A DNA stretch of 64,000 nucleotides from an uncultured Desulfovibrio sp. (GCF_902477725.1 NZ_CABSIF010000001.1:186001-250000), one strand, 5' to 3'. Counted from the first letter of the stretch, positions 1 through 8,595 are shown. Numbers and translations are program-made. Notes: generated by a model from the sequence alone, not told the origin.

Positions 1-1
1 C

Positions 2-469
2 TTCCTTGCTGAAGCCGCTATTCTGGGTGGCCGCAACGTGGTGCAGTCCCAGTCGTACGGCATCTCGCAGCGCGGCGGCTTTATCAGCGCCGAAGTGCTG
101 ATGGATGATGCGGAAATCCTTTTCCAGCAGGTCGTCAAACCCAATCTGATCATTGCGCTGAACGAGGTTGTGGGCACCCGTTACGACAATGCCGTAGCCC
201 CTGTTGTGTACGACACCTCGCTCATGAAACCCCGCCAGCTGAGCAACTGGATCGGCATCCCCATGACCGAGATCGCCCACGAGCTGGGCGCACCCAAATC
301 GGCCAACCTTGCCGGTCTTGGAGCGGCCATGGCGCTTACCGGTGCACTGCCTCTGGACACGCTGCTGAGCATCGCCGAGCGCAAGGGCAAACCCGAAGTG
401 GCCAAGATTAACATGGAAGTGATCAGGCGGGGCGCTGCTGCTGCCCAAGCCGCCCGGGGGGGAAACTGA
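2..469 (+). CDS. 2-oxoacid:ferredoxin oxidoreductase gamma subunit, 5'-truncated by window edge
   Basis: The reading frame is open from base 2, so the gene begins outside the window; 155 codons are visible. The stretch GGRNVVQSQSYG followed by RGGFISAEV is typical of the gamma domain of the KOR/VOR/IOR branch of the pyruvate:ferredoxin oxidoreductase superfamily, which oxidatively decarboxylates 2-oxoacids to acyl-CoA in the cytoplasm. The stop codon overlaps the ATG of the following ferredoxin subunit by one base, so the two are co-translated. Alpha and beta subunits must lie upstream, outside the window. The substrate (2-oxoglutarate, branched-chain 2-oxoacid or indolepyruvate) cannot be decided from this subunit; the Ptb and Buk genes downstream favour a branched or short-chain 2-oxoacid. 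This is inference. Confidence 0.85.
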   Translation, partial: FLAEAAILGGRNVVQSQSYGISQRGGFISAEVLMDDAEILFQQVVKPNLIIALNEVVGTRYDNAVAPVVYDTSLMKPRQLSNWIGIPMTEIAHELGAPKSANLAGLGAAMALTGALPLDTLLSIAERKGKPEVAKINMEVIRRGAAAAQAARGGN

Positions 470-693
470 TGAGCGAGGAAAAGAAAACTTTTGAAGTTTG
501 CGTGGACGCCGTGCTCTGCAAAGGTTGCGGCTACTGCAAGGAACTCTGCCCCAAGTCTGTTTACGACTTCGGCACGGAATACAATGCGGCTGGCTATCTC
601 TTTATGACTCCGGTCAATGCGCAGGCCTGCATAGGCTGCCGCACATGCATGATGGTCTGCCCCGACTTTGCCATTGAAGTTTTGGAAAAATAA
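469..693 (+). CDS. 2x[4Fe-4S] ferredoxin-like (delta) subunit of the 2-oxoacid oxidoreductase
   Basis: This 74-residue protein carries two bacterial ferredoxin motifs: C17-x2-C20-x2-C23-x3-C27-P and C54-x2-C57-x2-C60-x3-C64-P. It should hold two [4Fe-4S] clusters and pass electrons from the thiamine-diphosphate core of the 2-oxoacid oxidoreductase to soluble ferredoxin. The start ATG overlaps the gamma-subunit stop by one base, which supports co-translation in one complex. In many KOR/VOR operons the delta subunit comes first; here it comes after gamma, which is slightly unusual. Confidence 0.88.
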   Translation: MSEEKKTFEVCVDAVLCKGCGYCKELCPKSVYDFGTEYNAAGYLFMTPVNAQACIGCRTCMMVCPDFAIEVLEK

Positions 694-709
694 CAGGCCG
701 GAGTCAGTC

Positions 710-1615
710 ATGGTATACAAGAGCTTTGACGAACTTGAAGCAGCAGTGATGCAAAAAGCCCACAAGTGCAAGGTGGCTGTGGTGGAAGCCGCAGACGAGC
801 ATGTGCTTGAAGCTGTGCGGCACGCTGTTGAAGTGGGCCTTGTGGAGCCGCTGCTGTTTGGCAAGAAGGAAGATATCGCAGCGAAACTCAAGGCCATAGG
901 CCTGCCGGGCGATGCCTATCCCATTGTTGAAACTGCCACGCCGCAGGAATCCGCCACAGGGGCTGGCATGGCGGTCAAAGAAGGCCGGGCCAACTTTATT
1001 CTCAAAGGGCTGATCCAGACCGGCATTCTTCTCAAGGGTCTGTTCAAGGAAGAAACCGGCTTCCGCACCGGGCGGCTGATCTCGCACATGAACATTGTGC
1101 AGGTTGCCACCTACCCCAAGCTTCTAGCCCTGTGCGATGCCGCCATCAACATCGCGCCTACGCTCGAACAGAAGCGCGACATTATCCAGAACGCGGTGGA
1201 TGCCCTTGCGCGCATGGGCATTGATAATCCCAAGGTTGCGGTACTGGCCTCTGCGGAAACCGTTAATGAAAAAATGCCTGAAAGCGTTGACGCCGCCGCG
1301 CTGAAAGAAATGAACAAGAACGGCCAGATCACCGGATGCCTGATTGAAGGCCCCATATCCTATGATCTGGCGGTATGCGCGGAATCAGCCGCCACCAAGG
1401 GCTATGAAAGCCCCGTTGCTGGTGATGCTGACCTGCTGGTGTGCCCCAATATTGTCACCGCCAACGTGCTCATCAAGTGCCTGCGCCATACGGCCAACGC
1501 GCTGACCGCAGGCATAGTGGTGGGCGGCAGGGTGCCGGTGGTGCTCAATTCCCGCGCCGCGAGCGCTGAAGACAAGTTCAGGACCATGGTTCTTGCGGCC
1601 TCTGCCGCGGGGTAG
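710..1615 (+). CDS. ptb: Phosphate butyryltransferase (phosphate acyltransferase)
   Basis: A 301-residue protein of the PTA/PTB family, the usual length for Ptb (about 300). The start is set at ATG 710, which has a GGAG about 8 bases upstream and begins at the family-typical YKSFDELEAAV; an upstream TTG at 668 would overlap the ferredoxin gene and add an unlikely leader. The enzyme exchanges CoA for phosphate on short acyl-CoA (butyryl- or isobutyryl-type), giving acyl phosphate. It sits between the 2-oxoacid:ferredoxin oxidoreductase genes and butyrate kinase, a layout that implies acyl-CoA to acyl-phosphate to acid plus ATP. Acyl chain specificity is not visible in the sequence. Confidence 0.88.
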   Translation: MVYKSFDELEAAVMQKAHKCKVAVVEAADEHVLEAVRHAVEVGLVEPLLFGKKEDIAAKLKAIGLPGDAYPIVETATPQESATGAGMAVKEGRANFILKGLIQTGILLKGLFKEETGFRTGRLISHMNIVQVATYPKLLALCDAAINIAPTLEQKRDIIQNAVDALARMGIDNPKVAVLASAETVNEKMPESVDAAALKEMNKNGQITGCLIEGPISYDLAVCAESAATKGYESPVAGDADLLVCPNIVTANVLIKCLRHTANALTAGIVVGGRVPVVLNSRAASAEDKFRTMVLAASAAG

Positions 1616-1724
1616 CCACCTGCTCGCAGGGTTTCAGGCTGCCGCGCTGCAATGCCGCTCAGCGCATCAGGCGCGGCAGCCCATAACAGCAAGAGCATTT
1701 TACATCGTTCCACAAGGATATGAC

Positions 1725-2801
1725 ATGGCGGAAACCAACTATACCGTTCTTTCCATCAATCCCGGTTCCACCTCCACGCGGATTGCCGTTTACAAGAACC
1801 ATGAGCTTTTGTTCCAGAAAAAAGTGGATCATCCGGCAGAATCCCTGCGCGGGTTTGAAAGCAACGTCGCCCAGTTTCCCATCCGGCTGGATGCCATACT
1901 GAAGGCGCTGCAAGAAGAGCAGTTTGACCTGCACCAGCTCTCCGCCGTGGCCGGGCGTGGCGGCAAACTGCCCCCACTCTTGCAAGGCGCGTATCTTGTT
2001 GATGAGGGCATGCTGGATTTTCTGCGGCACCGCCCCATTGACGACCACGCCTCCAACCTCGGTGCATTGCTGGCGCACGAAATAGCCAAGCCGCTGAACA
2101 TCCCCTCCTACATCTATGATGCCGTGGTGATGGATCAGATGGAAGACATCGCCAAGCTCTCCGGCCTGCCGGAAATTCGCCGCAAGGCCTCGTGCCATGC
2201 TCTCAACATGCGTGCCATGGCCATCAAGGCCACCGCGAGCAAGGGCTGGAAACTGGCGGACAAAAACATCATCGTCAGCCACATGGGTGCGGGCATCAGC
2301 GCCACGGTCATTCATCAGGGGCGCATGATTGATGTCATCACTGATGAGGAAGGCCCCTACTCGCCCGAGCGTTCCGGCGGCCTGCCCAACAGGCAGCTCA
2401 TCGACCTGTGCTTTTCGGGCAAGTTTGACCGCCATTCAGCCACGCGGCGCACGCGCGGTCAGGGAGGCCTGATGGCCTACCTTGGCACCAACAACGCCCT
2501 TGAGGTTGAACGCCGCATTGCCGAAGGCGATGAAAAAGCCCGCCTTGTGTACGACGGCATGACCTATCAGGTTGCCAAGCACATTGCCTCGCTGGCTGCG
2601 GTCATCAACGGCAAGGTGGATGTTGTTGTGCTTACCGGCGCATTGGCCAACTCCTCGTACATCATTGACCGCGTGGTGCCCCGGATACAGTTCCTCGGCG
2701 AGGTCATGGTGCTGCCGGGAGAAAACGAGCTGGAAGCGCTGGCATACGGAATTTTGCGCGTACTGCGCAAGGAAGAAGGTTTCCATACCTTCCACGAATA
2801 G
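1725..2801 (+). CDS. buk: Butyrate kinase (acetokinase family)
   Basis: A 358-residue protein with the N-terminal phosphate-binding segment INPGSTSTRIAVY and the acetokinase-family motif SHMGAGISATVI, full length for Buk. The start is ATG 1725, preceded by AAGGA six bases upstream; an open frame further upstream only overlaps the end of ptb. It would transfer phosphate from butyryl or branched acyl phosphate to ADP. Together with ptb and the ferredoxin oxidoreductase it forms a substrate-level phosphorylation module. A GC-rich hairpin lies about 60 bases downstream. Confidence 0.9.
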   Translation: MAETNYTVLSINPGSTSTRIAVYKNHELLFQKKVDHPAESLRGFESNVAQFPIRLDAILKALQEEQFDLHQLSAVAGRGGKLPPLLQGAYLVDEGMLDFLRHRPIDDHASNLGALLAHEIAKPLNIPSYIYDAVVMDQMEDIAKLSGLPEIRRKASCHALNMRAMAIKATASKGWKLADKNIIVSHMGAGISATVIHQGRMIDVITDEEGPYSPERSGGLPNRQLIDLCFSGKFDRHSATRRTRGQGGLMAYLGTNNALEVERRIAEGDEKARLVYDGMTYQVAKHIASLAAVINGKVDVVVLTGALANSSYIIDRVVPRIQFLGEVMVLPGENELEALAYGILRVLRKEEGFHTFHE

Positions 2802-3328
2802 TCAGGTGCACCCGTGTCGCGCTGCTTACCCCAATCCCTGTAGATCAAGCAGCCCCCTCAGGGGCAAGGCGGATCCCCGCCTTGCCCCTGCGAGCGACAT
2901 ACCGTTCCGGCCTGTTGGCGCATTGCTGACAACGCAACATTTAGCTTGCTTATTGACATAGTTAGCGCAAAAAAACACTGGCGCACGGCACATTGCAGTT
3001 AGCTGAAAAACAAACAATATTTTTACGATACCCATGGCGCAAATGCGGCCCAAAGCGGGATCAAAAACAAAGCGCATAAAGAGATTCTGTGGATATCTCA
3101 AACGCGTTTAACAGACTGGTTGTTTGTGTTTGGCATGCGCGCACTAGAGCCCGGCAAGAGCGTTATTGTGGTTGTATCTGAAGTGACGCTCAACATATGA
3201 AACAAAAGATATTTTTACGTTGGGTTGCTTGCGCCTCTTTTGCATTTCCGGTCTGCTCCGGGGTTTTTAATTTTTCGTTCATTTTTTTGCCCTGAGGCCG
3301 TTCCATTTTTTTACACAGAGGGAGTGTC
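2802..3328. other. Intergenic region between buk and the DASS transporter gene
   Basis: It holds the buk hairpin near its left end, then about 400 bases of AT-richer sequence. No coding frame with a credible ribosome site was found. Because a sigma-54 activator lies downstream, I looked for a -24/-12 site; several TGGC and TTGC elements occur but none at the required spacing. The last bases carry GAGGGAG just before the transporter ATG. Confidence 0.6.
2861..2888 (+). terminator. Hairpin after buk
   Basis: A perfect 12-bp GC-rich stem (GGGGCAAGGCGG, its complement at 2877-2888) has a 4-base loop and lies 60 bases past the buk stop. There is no clear T-run, so it may end transcription or protect the 3' end. 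Confidence 0.5.
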
Positions 3329-4759
3329 ATGGCTGAAATAGCTGCTGAAAACAAAGGGAATCTGGTCAAGAACATTCGCCTTGCGGGGTCTGTTCTTTCC
3401 ATCATCCTTGGTATCTGGGTTGCCCTGCAAGCGCCACCAGAAGGCCTGAACGAAAAGACCATGATTGCTCTTGGCATCACCGTGTGGGCTGTGGGTTGGT
3501 GGATCACCGAGATCGTGCCAGAATTTGTCACCGGTTTGATGATGTGTATCTTGTGGTCGGCCTTCAAGTGCGTGCCCTTCAAAACAGCGTTTGCCACGTT
3601 TTCCACCTCCGGCTGGTGGATCATGGTCGGTGCATTCGCCCTGGGCGCAGTGGCAGGCAAAACAGGTCTCTTAAAGCGCATCTCGCTCTGGGTGCTCAAG
3701 CTGTTCCCTGCCAGTTTTGCCGGTCAGGTGTGGGGGCTGATTGGTTCGGGCACTGTGATCGGGCCGCTCATTCCCAGCATGAACGCCAAGGCCACGCTTT
3801 CTTCGCCCATTGCCATGGGCATCAGCGATGAACTTGGCATTGAACGCAAGTCCAACGCCGCCAACGGCCTGTTCGGCGCATGCTATGTGGGCTTTATCCT
3901 CATGGGCCACATGTTCATGAGCGGCTCGTTCAGCCATTACGTGCTGGTGGGCATGCTGCCCGAGGCTTATCGCGGCGTTACGTGGCTGCAGTGGCTTTTG
4001 TGGTCGTTGCCCTATGGCGTGTGCGTTTTCCTCGGCATGGGTCTTTTTATCGTGACCTGCTACAAGCCCAAGGAAAAAGTCAGCCTGCCCGCAGGCTACA
4101 GCAACGCCCAGCTTGAAAAGCTCGGACCCATGACCCGTAATGAAAAGCTGTGCATGGGCGTACTTATTGTCACCCTGCTTATGTGGATGACCGAATCGCT
4201 GCACAAGATATCTGCCGGTGAAGTTTCCCTCATGGCCATGTGCGTGCTCATGCTGCTCAAGGTTATGGACAAGAATGATTTCAAGACGGGCATCGACTGG
4301 TCGTCCGTTGTTTTCGTGGGCAGCATCCTGAACATGGCCTCGGTTATCCAGTCTCTCAAGGTTGACCGCTGGCTTGGTACGGAGCTGCAGCCCCTTCTTG
4401 CCAACGTGATTTCCGAACCCGCCCTGTTCATTGTGACCCTGGTGGTTGTGGCCTCGCTCGTCAAACTGGTTATTGTGTCGCTCACGTCCGCCTCGGCCAT
4501 CTTTGTTCTGATTCTTCCGCCCATCATGATCGCCCACGGCATGAACCCCTGGATCGCCTGCATGGTCACCTTTGCCGGCAGCGATATCTGGTACCTGAGC
4601 TACATGAACTCCATTTACCTTTGCGCCCATTTCGGCACACAGGGCAAAATGGCGCGGCACTCAGCCATGATTAAACTTTCGGCTGCCTATACCGCCATAT
4701 GTATAGTGGCCTTTCTTATCAGCATACCCTACTGGAAAATGCTCGGCCTCATAAAATAA
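3329..4759 (+). CDS. DASS/SLC13-family anion:sodium symporter
   Basis: A 476-residue polytopic inner-membrane protein with about 11-12 hydrophobic segments, the usual size for the divalent anion:Na+ symporter family (dicarboxylates, citrate, sulfate). Two polar breaks, SMNAKAT near residue 150 and SLTSASA near residue 384, lie where characterised family members carry their paired SNT sodium/substrate loops, though the exact SNT triplets are not kept. The start ATG has a GAGGGAGT ribosome site. The gene is monocistronic, flanked by hairpins, and sits just upstream of a PrpR-like activator that may control it. The substrate is unknown; a dicarboxylate or other organic anion is likely. Confidence 0.82.
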   Translation: MAEIAAENKGNLVKNIRLAGSVLSIILGIWVALQAPPEGLNEKTMIALGITVWAVGWWITEIVPEFVTGLMMCILWSAFKCVPFKTAFATFSTSGWWIMVGAFALGAVAGKTGLLKRISLWVLKLFPASFAGQVWGLIGSGTVIGPLIPSMNAKATLSSPIAMGISDELGIERKSNAANGLFGACYVGFILMGHMFMSGSFSHYVLVGMLPEAYRGVTWLQWLLWSLPYGVCVFLGMGLFIVTCYKPKEKVSLPAGYSNAQLEKLGPMTRNEKLCMGVLIVTLLMWMTESLHKISAGEVSLMAMCVLMLLKVMDKNDFKTGIDWSSVVFVGSILNMASVIQSLKVDRWLGTELQPLLANVISEPALFIVTLVVVASLVKLVIVSLTSASAIFVLILPPIMIAHGMNPWIACMVTFAGSDIWYLSYMNSIYLCAHFGTQGKMARHSAMIKLSAAYTAICIVAFLISIPYWKMLGLIK

Positions 4760-5094
4760 CGGGGTTCCGGCGTATCCGGTACGCAAGTCGGATTTATTAC
4801 GCAGTCGCGGCATGGATTTTATTGTGAAATCCTTGCCGTGACTGCGTCGTTGAACAGAATATACGAGATAATCACGGCATAAACGGTGCAAGACATTCCT
4901 GGCTTGCGTTGCTTGCATGGCAGGGCAAAGCGGCACTGACGCAAGACAGGTTTTGGCCTGTGTTTTTTCAATACCTGCTGTATTCATTCAATATTTCATG
5001 CTGTTCATGTTTACTTTGCATACAGCGAGGTTTATGTTTTTAACACCACCCGGCGCATACGCCATGTGCGAACCATTCAGATGACGAGGCCCCC
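4760..5094. other. Intergenic region between the transporter and the sigma-54 activator
   Basis: Beyond the long hairpin, the region contains a widely spaced inverted repeat, GCTGTAT at 4977-4983 and ATACAGC at 5030-5036. This could be an operator ahead of the activator gene. No gene is visible. Confidence 0.45.
4799..4847 (+). terminator. Long imperfect hairpin after the DASS gene
   Basis: Arms 4799-4819 and 4827-4847 pair over 21 bp with one G-U wobble and one T-T mismatch, around a 7-base loop. It begins 39 bases past the transporter stop. No T-run follows, so it could be a terminator or a 3'-end structure. Confidence 0.5.
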
Positions 5095-7071
5095 ATGCTG
5101 CCAGCCAGTTTCAAACCGCGTATTCTTTGCGTTTCCATTTATGGTGAAATGGCCCAGCTTGTGCGCCACTCCGCAGGCCAGTTCGGCGTTGAGGTGGATG
5201 TATTTGATGGCGGCATTTACAACAGCGGGCACCTCCACGCGCTTGAGGTGGAAAACCGTTACGATGTCATCATCAGCCAGGCGGGAACGGCCATTGCCAT
5301 CCAGCATATGGTCAAAACACCTGTGGTGCCCATCCAGATTACAGCCAACGATATCGTCACCCCCCTGCGCGAAGCGTCAGAGCGTCATCAGAACCTGCTC
5401 TGCATCACCTACGACAGCAATCTGAGCGTTGATATTGAATCATTGGCGGCCTTTGCGCGGCTTAAAAATTTCCGGCAGGTCATCTACCGCAACGAGCAGG
5501 ACTTCAACAGTATCATTGCCCGCCTTCCCACGCTGAAAGATGTTGCCATTGTCGGATTTGGCGGATGCGTCATTGAAAAGGCGGCACAGTACGGCCTGCC
5601 ATACTATCTCATACGTTCCAGCAAGGACAGCGTGCATCAGGCTGTGCTTTCCGCCCGCAACATTGTTGACCAGCACATCAAGGAGCGTACACGCTCCCGC
5701 CGCCTGAACAATATTATCAACTATTCTCTCAGCGGCATCGTTTCCGTCAATCGCGACAAAACCATTGCCATCTGCAACCGCCCAGCAAAGCAGATGCTTG
5801 ACCTGCACGGCAAGAAGCTGGTGGGCATGGACATTGATGCCCCGTCAACGCCGCCGGAACTCAAGCAGATGCTCGGCAACGGCGAATACACCGTGGACAA
5901 GGTCTTGCCCCTCAAGGGCAAGACCCTTGTGGTCAACCGCGTACCTATCCGCGTTCGCGAGCATGATCAGGGCACCATCATTGTTTTTCAGGAACTTTCC
6001 AAAATCCAGAAAATCGAAGCTGAGGCCCGCGTACAGCTTGCCAGCAAGGGTTTGGTGGCAAAATACAATTTTTCAGACATCATCGGTTCAAAAAATACCC
6101 TTGGCCCGGTTGTGGCCGAAGCCAAGCGCTATGCCCGCAGCAGCGCCTCCATTCTCATTGAAGGAGAAACAGGTTCCGGCAAGGAGCTTTTTGCCCAGAG
6201 CATCCACAATTTCAGCGAGCGCAAAAAAGGCCCCTTTGTGGCCCTGAACTGCGCGGCCCTGCCCGAGCACTTACTGGAGAGCGAACTTTTTGGCTATGAG
6301 GAAGGGGCCTTTACCGGAGCGCGCAAGGGCGGCAAGCCGGGCATGTTTGAGCTGGCCCACCGGGGGACGCTGTTCCTGGATGAAATCAGCGAAATGAGCC
6401 TCGCGACGCAGGTGCGTCTGCTGCGCACCTTGCAGGAAAAAGAAATCTTCCGCATTGGCGGCGACCGTGTAATCAACATTGACGTACGCATTATTGCGGC
6501 TTCAAACCGCGACCTCTACGCCATGGCGCAGGAAGGCTCTTTTCGGCGCGACCTGTTCTTCAGGCTCAACATCTTGCCGCTGCAAATACCGCCGCTGCGC
6601 AAGCGCAAGGAAGACATCCCCACGCTCATTGCCCATTTTATCAAAAAAAGCCATCAACACGTGGCCGGACGCAGTCGCCTCAAATTTGACAATGCAACGC
6701 TTGCCGCGCTGTCAGCGCACGGCTGGCCGGGCAATGTGCGCGAGCTGGAGCATATTCTGGAGCGCGTGTTTACCCTCTATGACGAGCAACAGGACTTTGA
6801 CGCGCTGATTACAGACATCATGCGGCGGCACTGCCTGCGGCAGGGCATGTCTGGCCCATGCCACCCTCTGGATGATGTTTTGCAGGTGCCACGCGGCACC
6901 ATGGCAGAGATGGAACGTTTCATTCTTGAGGCCTCGCTTGAAGAGCACGGCGGCAACAAAAAAGCTCTCGCTGACGCTCTTGGCATCAGCCGCGTGACCG
7001 TGTGGAAAAAGCTCAAGGAACTTGAAGGCGAAGAACAGGGGAGGACTGACCCCAAGGCGAATATGACCTGA
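5095..7071 (+). CDS. PrpR-like sigma-54-dependent transcriptional activator
   Basis: A 658-residue enhancer-binding protein. Residues about 10-185 match the PrpR N-terminal sensor domain. A PAS-like region (about 200-310) follows, then an AAA+ sigma-54 domain (about 325-560) with Walker A GETGSGKE near residue 357, the sigma-54 contact loop GAFTGA near 404 and Walker B LFLDEIS near 426, and a C-terminal Fis-type helix-turn-helix (NKKALADALGISRVTVWKK). Known PrpR proteins sense 2-methylcitrate and activate propionate catabolism; no prp genes are here. The adjacent transporter or the ptb-buk operon are plausible targets, but I found no well-spaced -24/-12 promoter before either. Confidence 0.9.
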   Translation: MLPASFKPRILCVSIYGEMAQLVRHSAGQFGVEVDVFDGGIYNSGHLHALEVENRYDVIISQAGTAIAIQHMVKTPVVPIQITANDIVTPLREASERHQNLLCITYDSNLSVDIESLAAFARLKNFRQVIYRNEQDFNSIIARLPTLKDVAIVGFGGCVIEKAAQYGLPYYLIRSSKDSVHQAVLSARNIVDQHIKERTRSRRLNNIINYSLSGIVSVNRDKTIAICNRPAKQMLDLHGKKLVGMDIDAPSTPPELKQMLGNGEYTVDKVLPLKGKTLVVNRVPIRVREHDQGTIIVFQELSKIQKIEAEARVQLASKGLVAKYNFSDIIGSKNTLGPVVAEAKRYARSSASILIEGETGSGKELFAQSIHNFSERKKGPFVALNCAALPEHLLESELFGYEEGAFTGARKGGKPGMFELAHRGTLFLDEISEMSLATQVRLLRTLQEKEIFRIGGDRVINIDVRIIAASNRDLYAMAQEGSFRRDLFFRLNILPLQIPPLRKRKEDIPTLIAHFIKKSHQHVAGRSRLKFDNATLAALSAHGWPGNVRELEHILERVFTLYDEQQDFDALITDIMRRHCLRQGMSGPCHPLDDVLQVPRGTMAEMERFILEASLEEHGGNKKALADALGISRVTVWKKLKELEGEEQGRTDPKANMT

Positions 7072-7130
7072 AGCCAGCCGCGCATCTGACGCCCATAATC
7101 ACGGCTGGTCTTGCTTTTGTATTTTTGCCC

Positions 7131-7157
7131 TACAGTTTTTTGCGCTTTTGCCGATCA
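7131..7157 (+). promoter_or_regulatory. Sigma-28 (FliA) promoter for the 60-residue protein
   Basis: TACAGTTT at 7131-7138, an 11-base spacer, then GCCGATCA at 7150-7157. This matches the flagellar consensus TAAAGTTT-N11-GCCGATAA at 7 of 8 bases in each box. The predicted start of transcription is about 35 bases before the ATG at 7199. Confidence 0.7.
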
Positions 7158-7198
7158 GATGGATGCACAGGTTCGCACAAGCGGCCAAGGAGCAAGCC

Positions 7199-7381
7199 AT
7201 GGACGATGTGAAGATGGGCATGAACGTAAGCCTGGCCAGAAGCGCTTTGAACATTCAGGCCAACATGTCTGCCGCGCTTATCAACGGAACTATTGATAAG
7301 GGCGCTGAAATGGAGCAGAACATGCGCAGCCAAGGGCTTGCCGCCGAGGGCATTGGCGGAAAGCTGGACGTGCAGGCTTAA
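7199..7381 (+). CDS. Small 60-residue protein, probable flagellar-regulon (motility) protein
   Basis: The start ATG 7199 has AAGGAG at 7187-7192 with ideal spacing; an in-frame TTG at 7148 is upstream of the promoter -10 box and was rejected. The product is a small, soluble, mostly helical protein with regularly spaced small residues (ALNIQANMSAALINGT), somewhat like the YjfB-type putative motility proteins. That resemblance is weak and made by eye. The upstream sigma-28 promoter is the best functional clue and links it to chemotaxis or motility. A perfect 13-bp hairpin follows the stop. No membrane segment or signal peptide is present. Confidence 0.65.
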   Translation: MDDVKMGMNVSLARSALNIQANMSAALINGTIDKGAEMEQNMRSQGLAAEGIGGKLDVQA

Positions 7382-7403
7382 TACGCTTTGCCGTACGAAG
7401 AGG

Positions 7404-7434
7404 AACAGCCGCCGGGTACTGCCCGGCGGCTGTT
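7404..7434 (+). terminator. Hairpin after the 60-residue gene
   Basis: A 13-bp perfect stem (AACAGCCGCCGGG at 7404-7416, complement at 7422-7434) with a 5-base loop lies 22 bases after the stop. There is no strong T-run. Confidence 0.6.
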
Positions 7435-7627
7435 GCGCGTTGAGAGGGTAAACCACGAATCAGGATCAGGCTGCGGCCCGGCAGCAAGCGGCCATCTTGG
7501 CCTTCGGCTGCCGTCGTTCCGACATTTTTTCGTTTACCCGCGCGCGTTGACAAATACCCGCAGAATAGTAAGGCTGTATGCGCCGGTTCCCGGCCCAGAT
7601 TCTGCCATATCCGCACAAGGAGTTTTT

Positions 7628-8551
7628 GTGAAAATTCTTGTAACACCCCGTTCTTTCGGCAAAACCAATCCCGAGCTGTTTGACCGTCTGGCCCAGGCCG
7701 GGCTGGAAGTGATACGCAACGACACAGGCGGCATTCTCTCCGCCGAGCAGATGAAGGAAAAACTGGCCGACTGCGCTGGCGTTATTCTTGGCGTTGACCC
7801 CATGGACGCCCCGGTGCTGGCCGCTGCCCCCGGCCTCAAGGCCATTGCCAAATACGGCGTTGGGCTGGACAATATCGACCTTGCGGCCTGCAAGGAGCGC
7901 GGCATCGCAGTTTCGCGCACCGTGGGGGCCAACAGCAATGCCGTGGCCGACTACGCCCTGACCCTCATGCTCATGGTGGCCCGCAAAGCCGGGCTTATCG
8001 ACCGCCGCTGCCGCCAGAAAGACTGGGGCAAGATCACCAGCATTGACCTGTACGGCAAAACCATCGGCATTATCGGCCTTGGGGCCATTGGCCGCTGCGT
8101 GGTCAAACGCGCACAGGGCTTTGGCATGAAGATTCTGGCCCATGATGTTGTGTGGGACGATGTCTGGGCCGCCAAGGAAGGCGTGGAACGCGCAGATGTT
8201 GACCGCATTTGCCGCGAGGCCGACTTTATCACCCTGCACACGGTGCTGACGGATGACACCCGCAACCTCATCAATGCCCAGCGCCTTGCAAGCATGAAAA
8301 AGACAGCCGTGCTGATCAACACCGCGCGCGGCGGGCTTATTGACGAAGCCGCCCTGCTGGCAGCCCTGAAAGAGGGCAGCATCTACGGCGCGGGCCTTGA
8401 CGTATTTGAACAGGAACCCCCGGCTGATGCGGCATGGTATGAACTGGACAACCTTGTGATGGGTTCGCACTGCTCATCCTCCACCGCAGGTGCCACGGAA
8501 ACCATGGGCAACATGGCTGTGGCCAACCTGTTGCGCGATCTGGGGCTGTAA
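7628..8551 (+). CDS. D-isomer-specific 2-hydroxyacid dehydrogenase (phosphoglycerate-dehydrogenase-like)
   Basis: A 307-residue NAD(H)-dependent enzyme. The start is GTG 7628, with AAGGAG five bases upstream; longer in-frame openings lack a ribosome site and cross the upstream hairpin. The nucleotide-binding motif GLGAIG lies near residue 151. The catalytic set is visible: R234 in NTARGG, a glutamate in VFEQEP (261/263) and H281 in GSHCSS. It lacks the C-terminal ACT domain of long SerA proteins. It could act on 3-phosphoglycerate or on another 2-oxoacid/2-hydroxyacid pair; family membership is firm, substrate is not. A strong terminator follows. Confidence 0.85.
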   Translation: MKILVTPRSFGKTNPELFDRLAQAGLEVIRNDTGGILSAEQMKEKLADCAGVILGVDPMDAPVLAAAPGLKAIAKYGVGLDNIDLAACKERGIAVSRTVGANSNAVADYALTLMLMVARKAGLIDRRCRQKDWGKITSIDLYGKTIGIIGLGAIGRCVVKRAQGFGMKILAHDVVWDDVWAAKEGVERADVDRICREADFITLHTVLTDDTRNLINAQRLASMKKTAVLINTARGGLIDEAALLAALKEGSIYGAGLDVFEQEPPADAAWYELDNLVMGSHCSSSTAGATETMGNMAVANLLRDLGL

Positions 8552-8595
8552 GCAGCTTCACGGCCTGAATAGTACGCGCCTGTGGGCGCGAAATG

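Noticed and set aside
3671..4660. 329-residue open frame on the minus strand inside the transporter gene
   Set aside because: It is rich in His, Gln and Gly in the manner of an antisense shadow of a GC-rich membrane-protein gene, has no ribosome site and no recognisable domain.
2889..5094. Sigma-54 (-24/-12) promoters expected near the PrpR-like activator
   Set aside because: TGGC and TTGC elements at about 2960-3000, 3135-3150 and 4915-4935 do not have the required spacing, so none was called.
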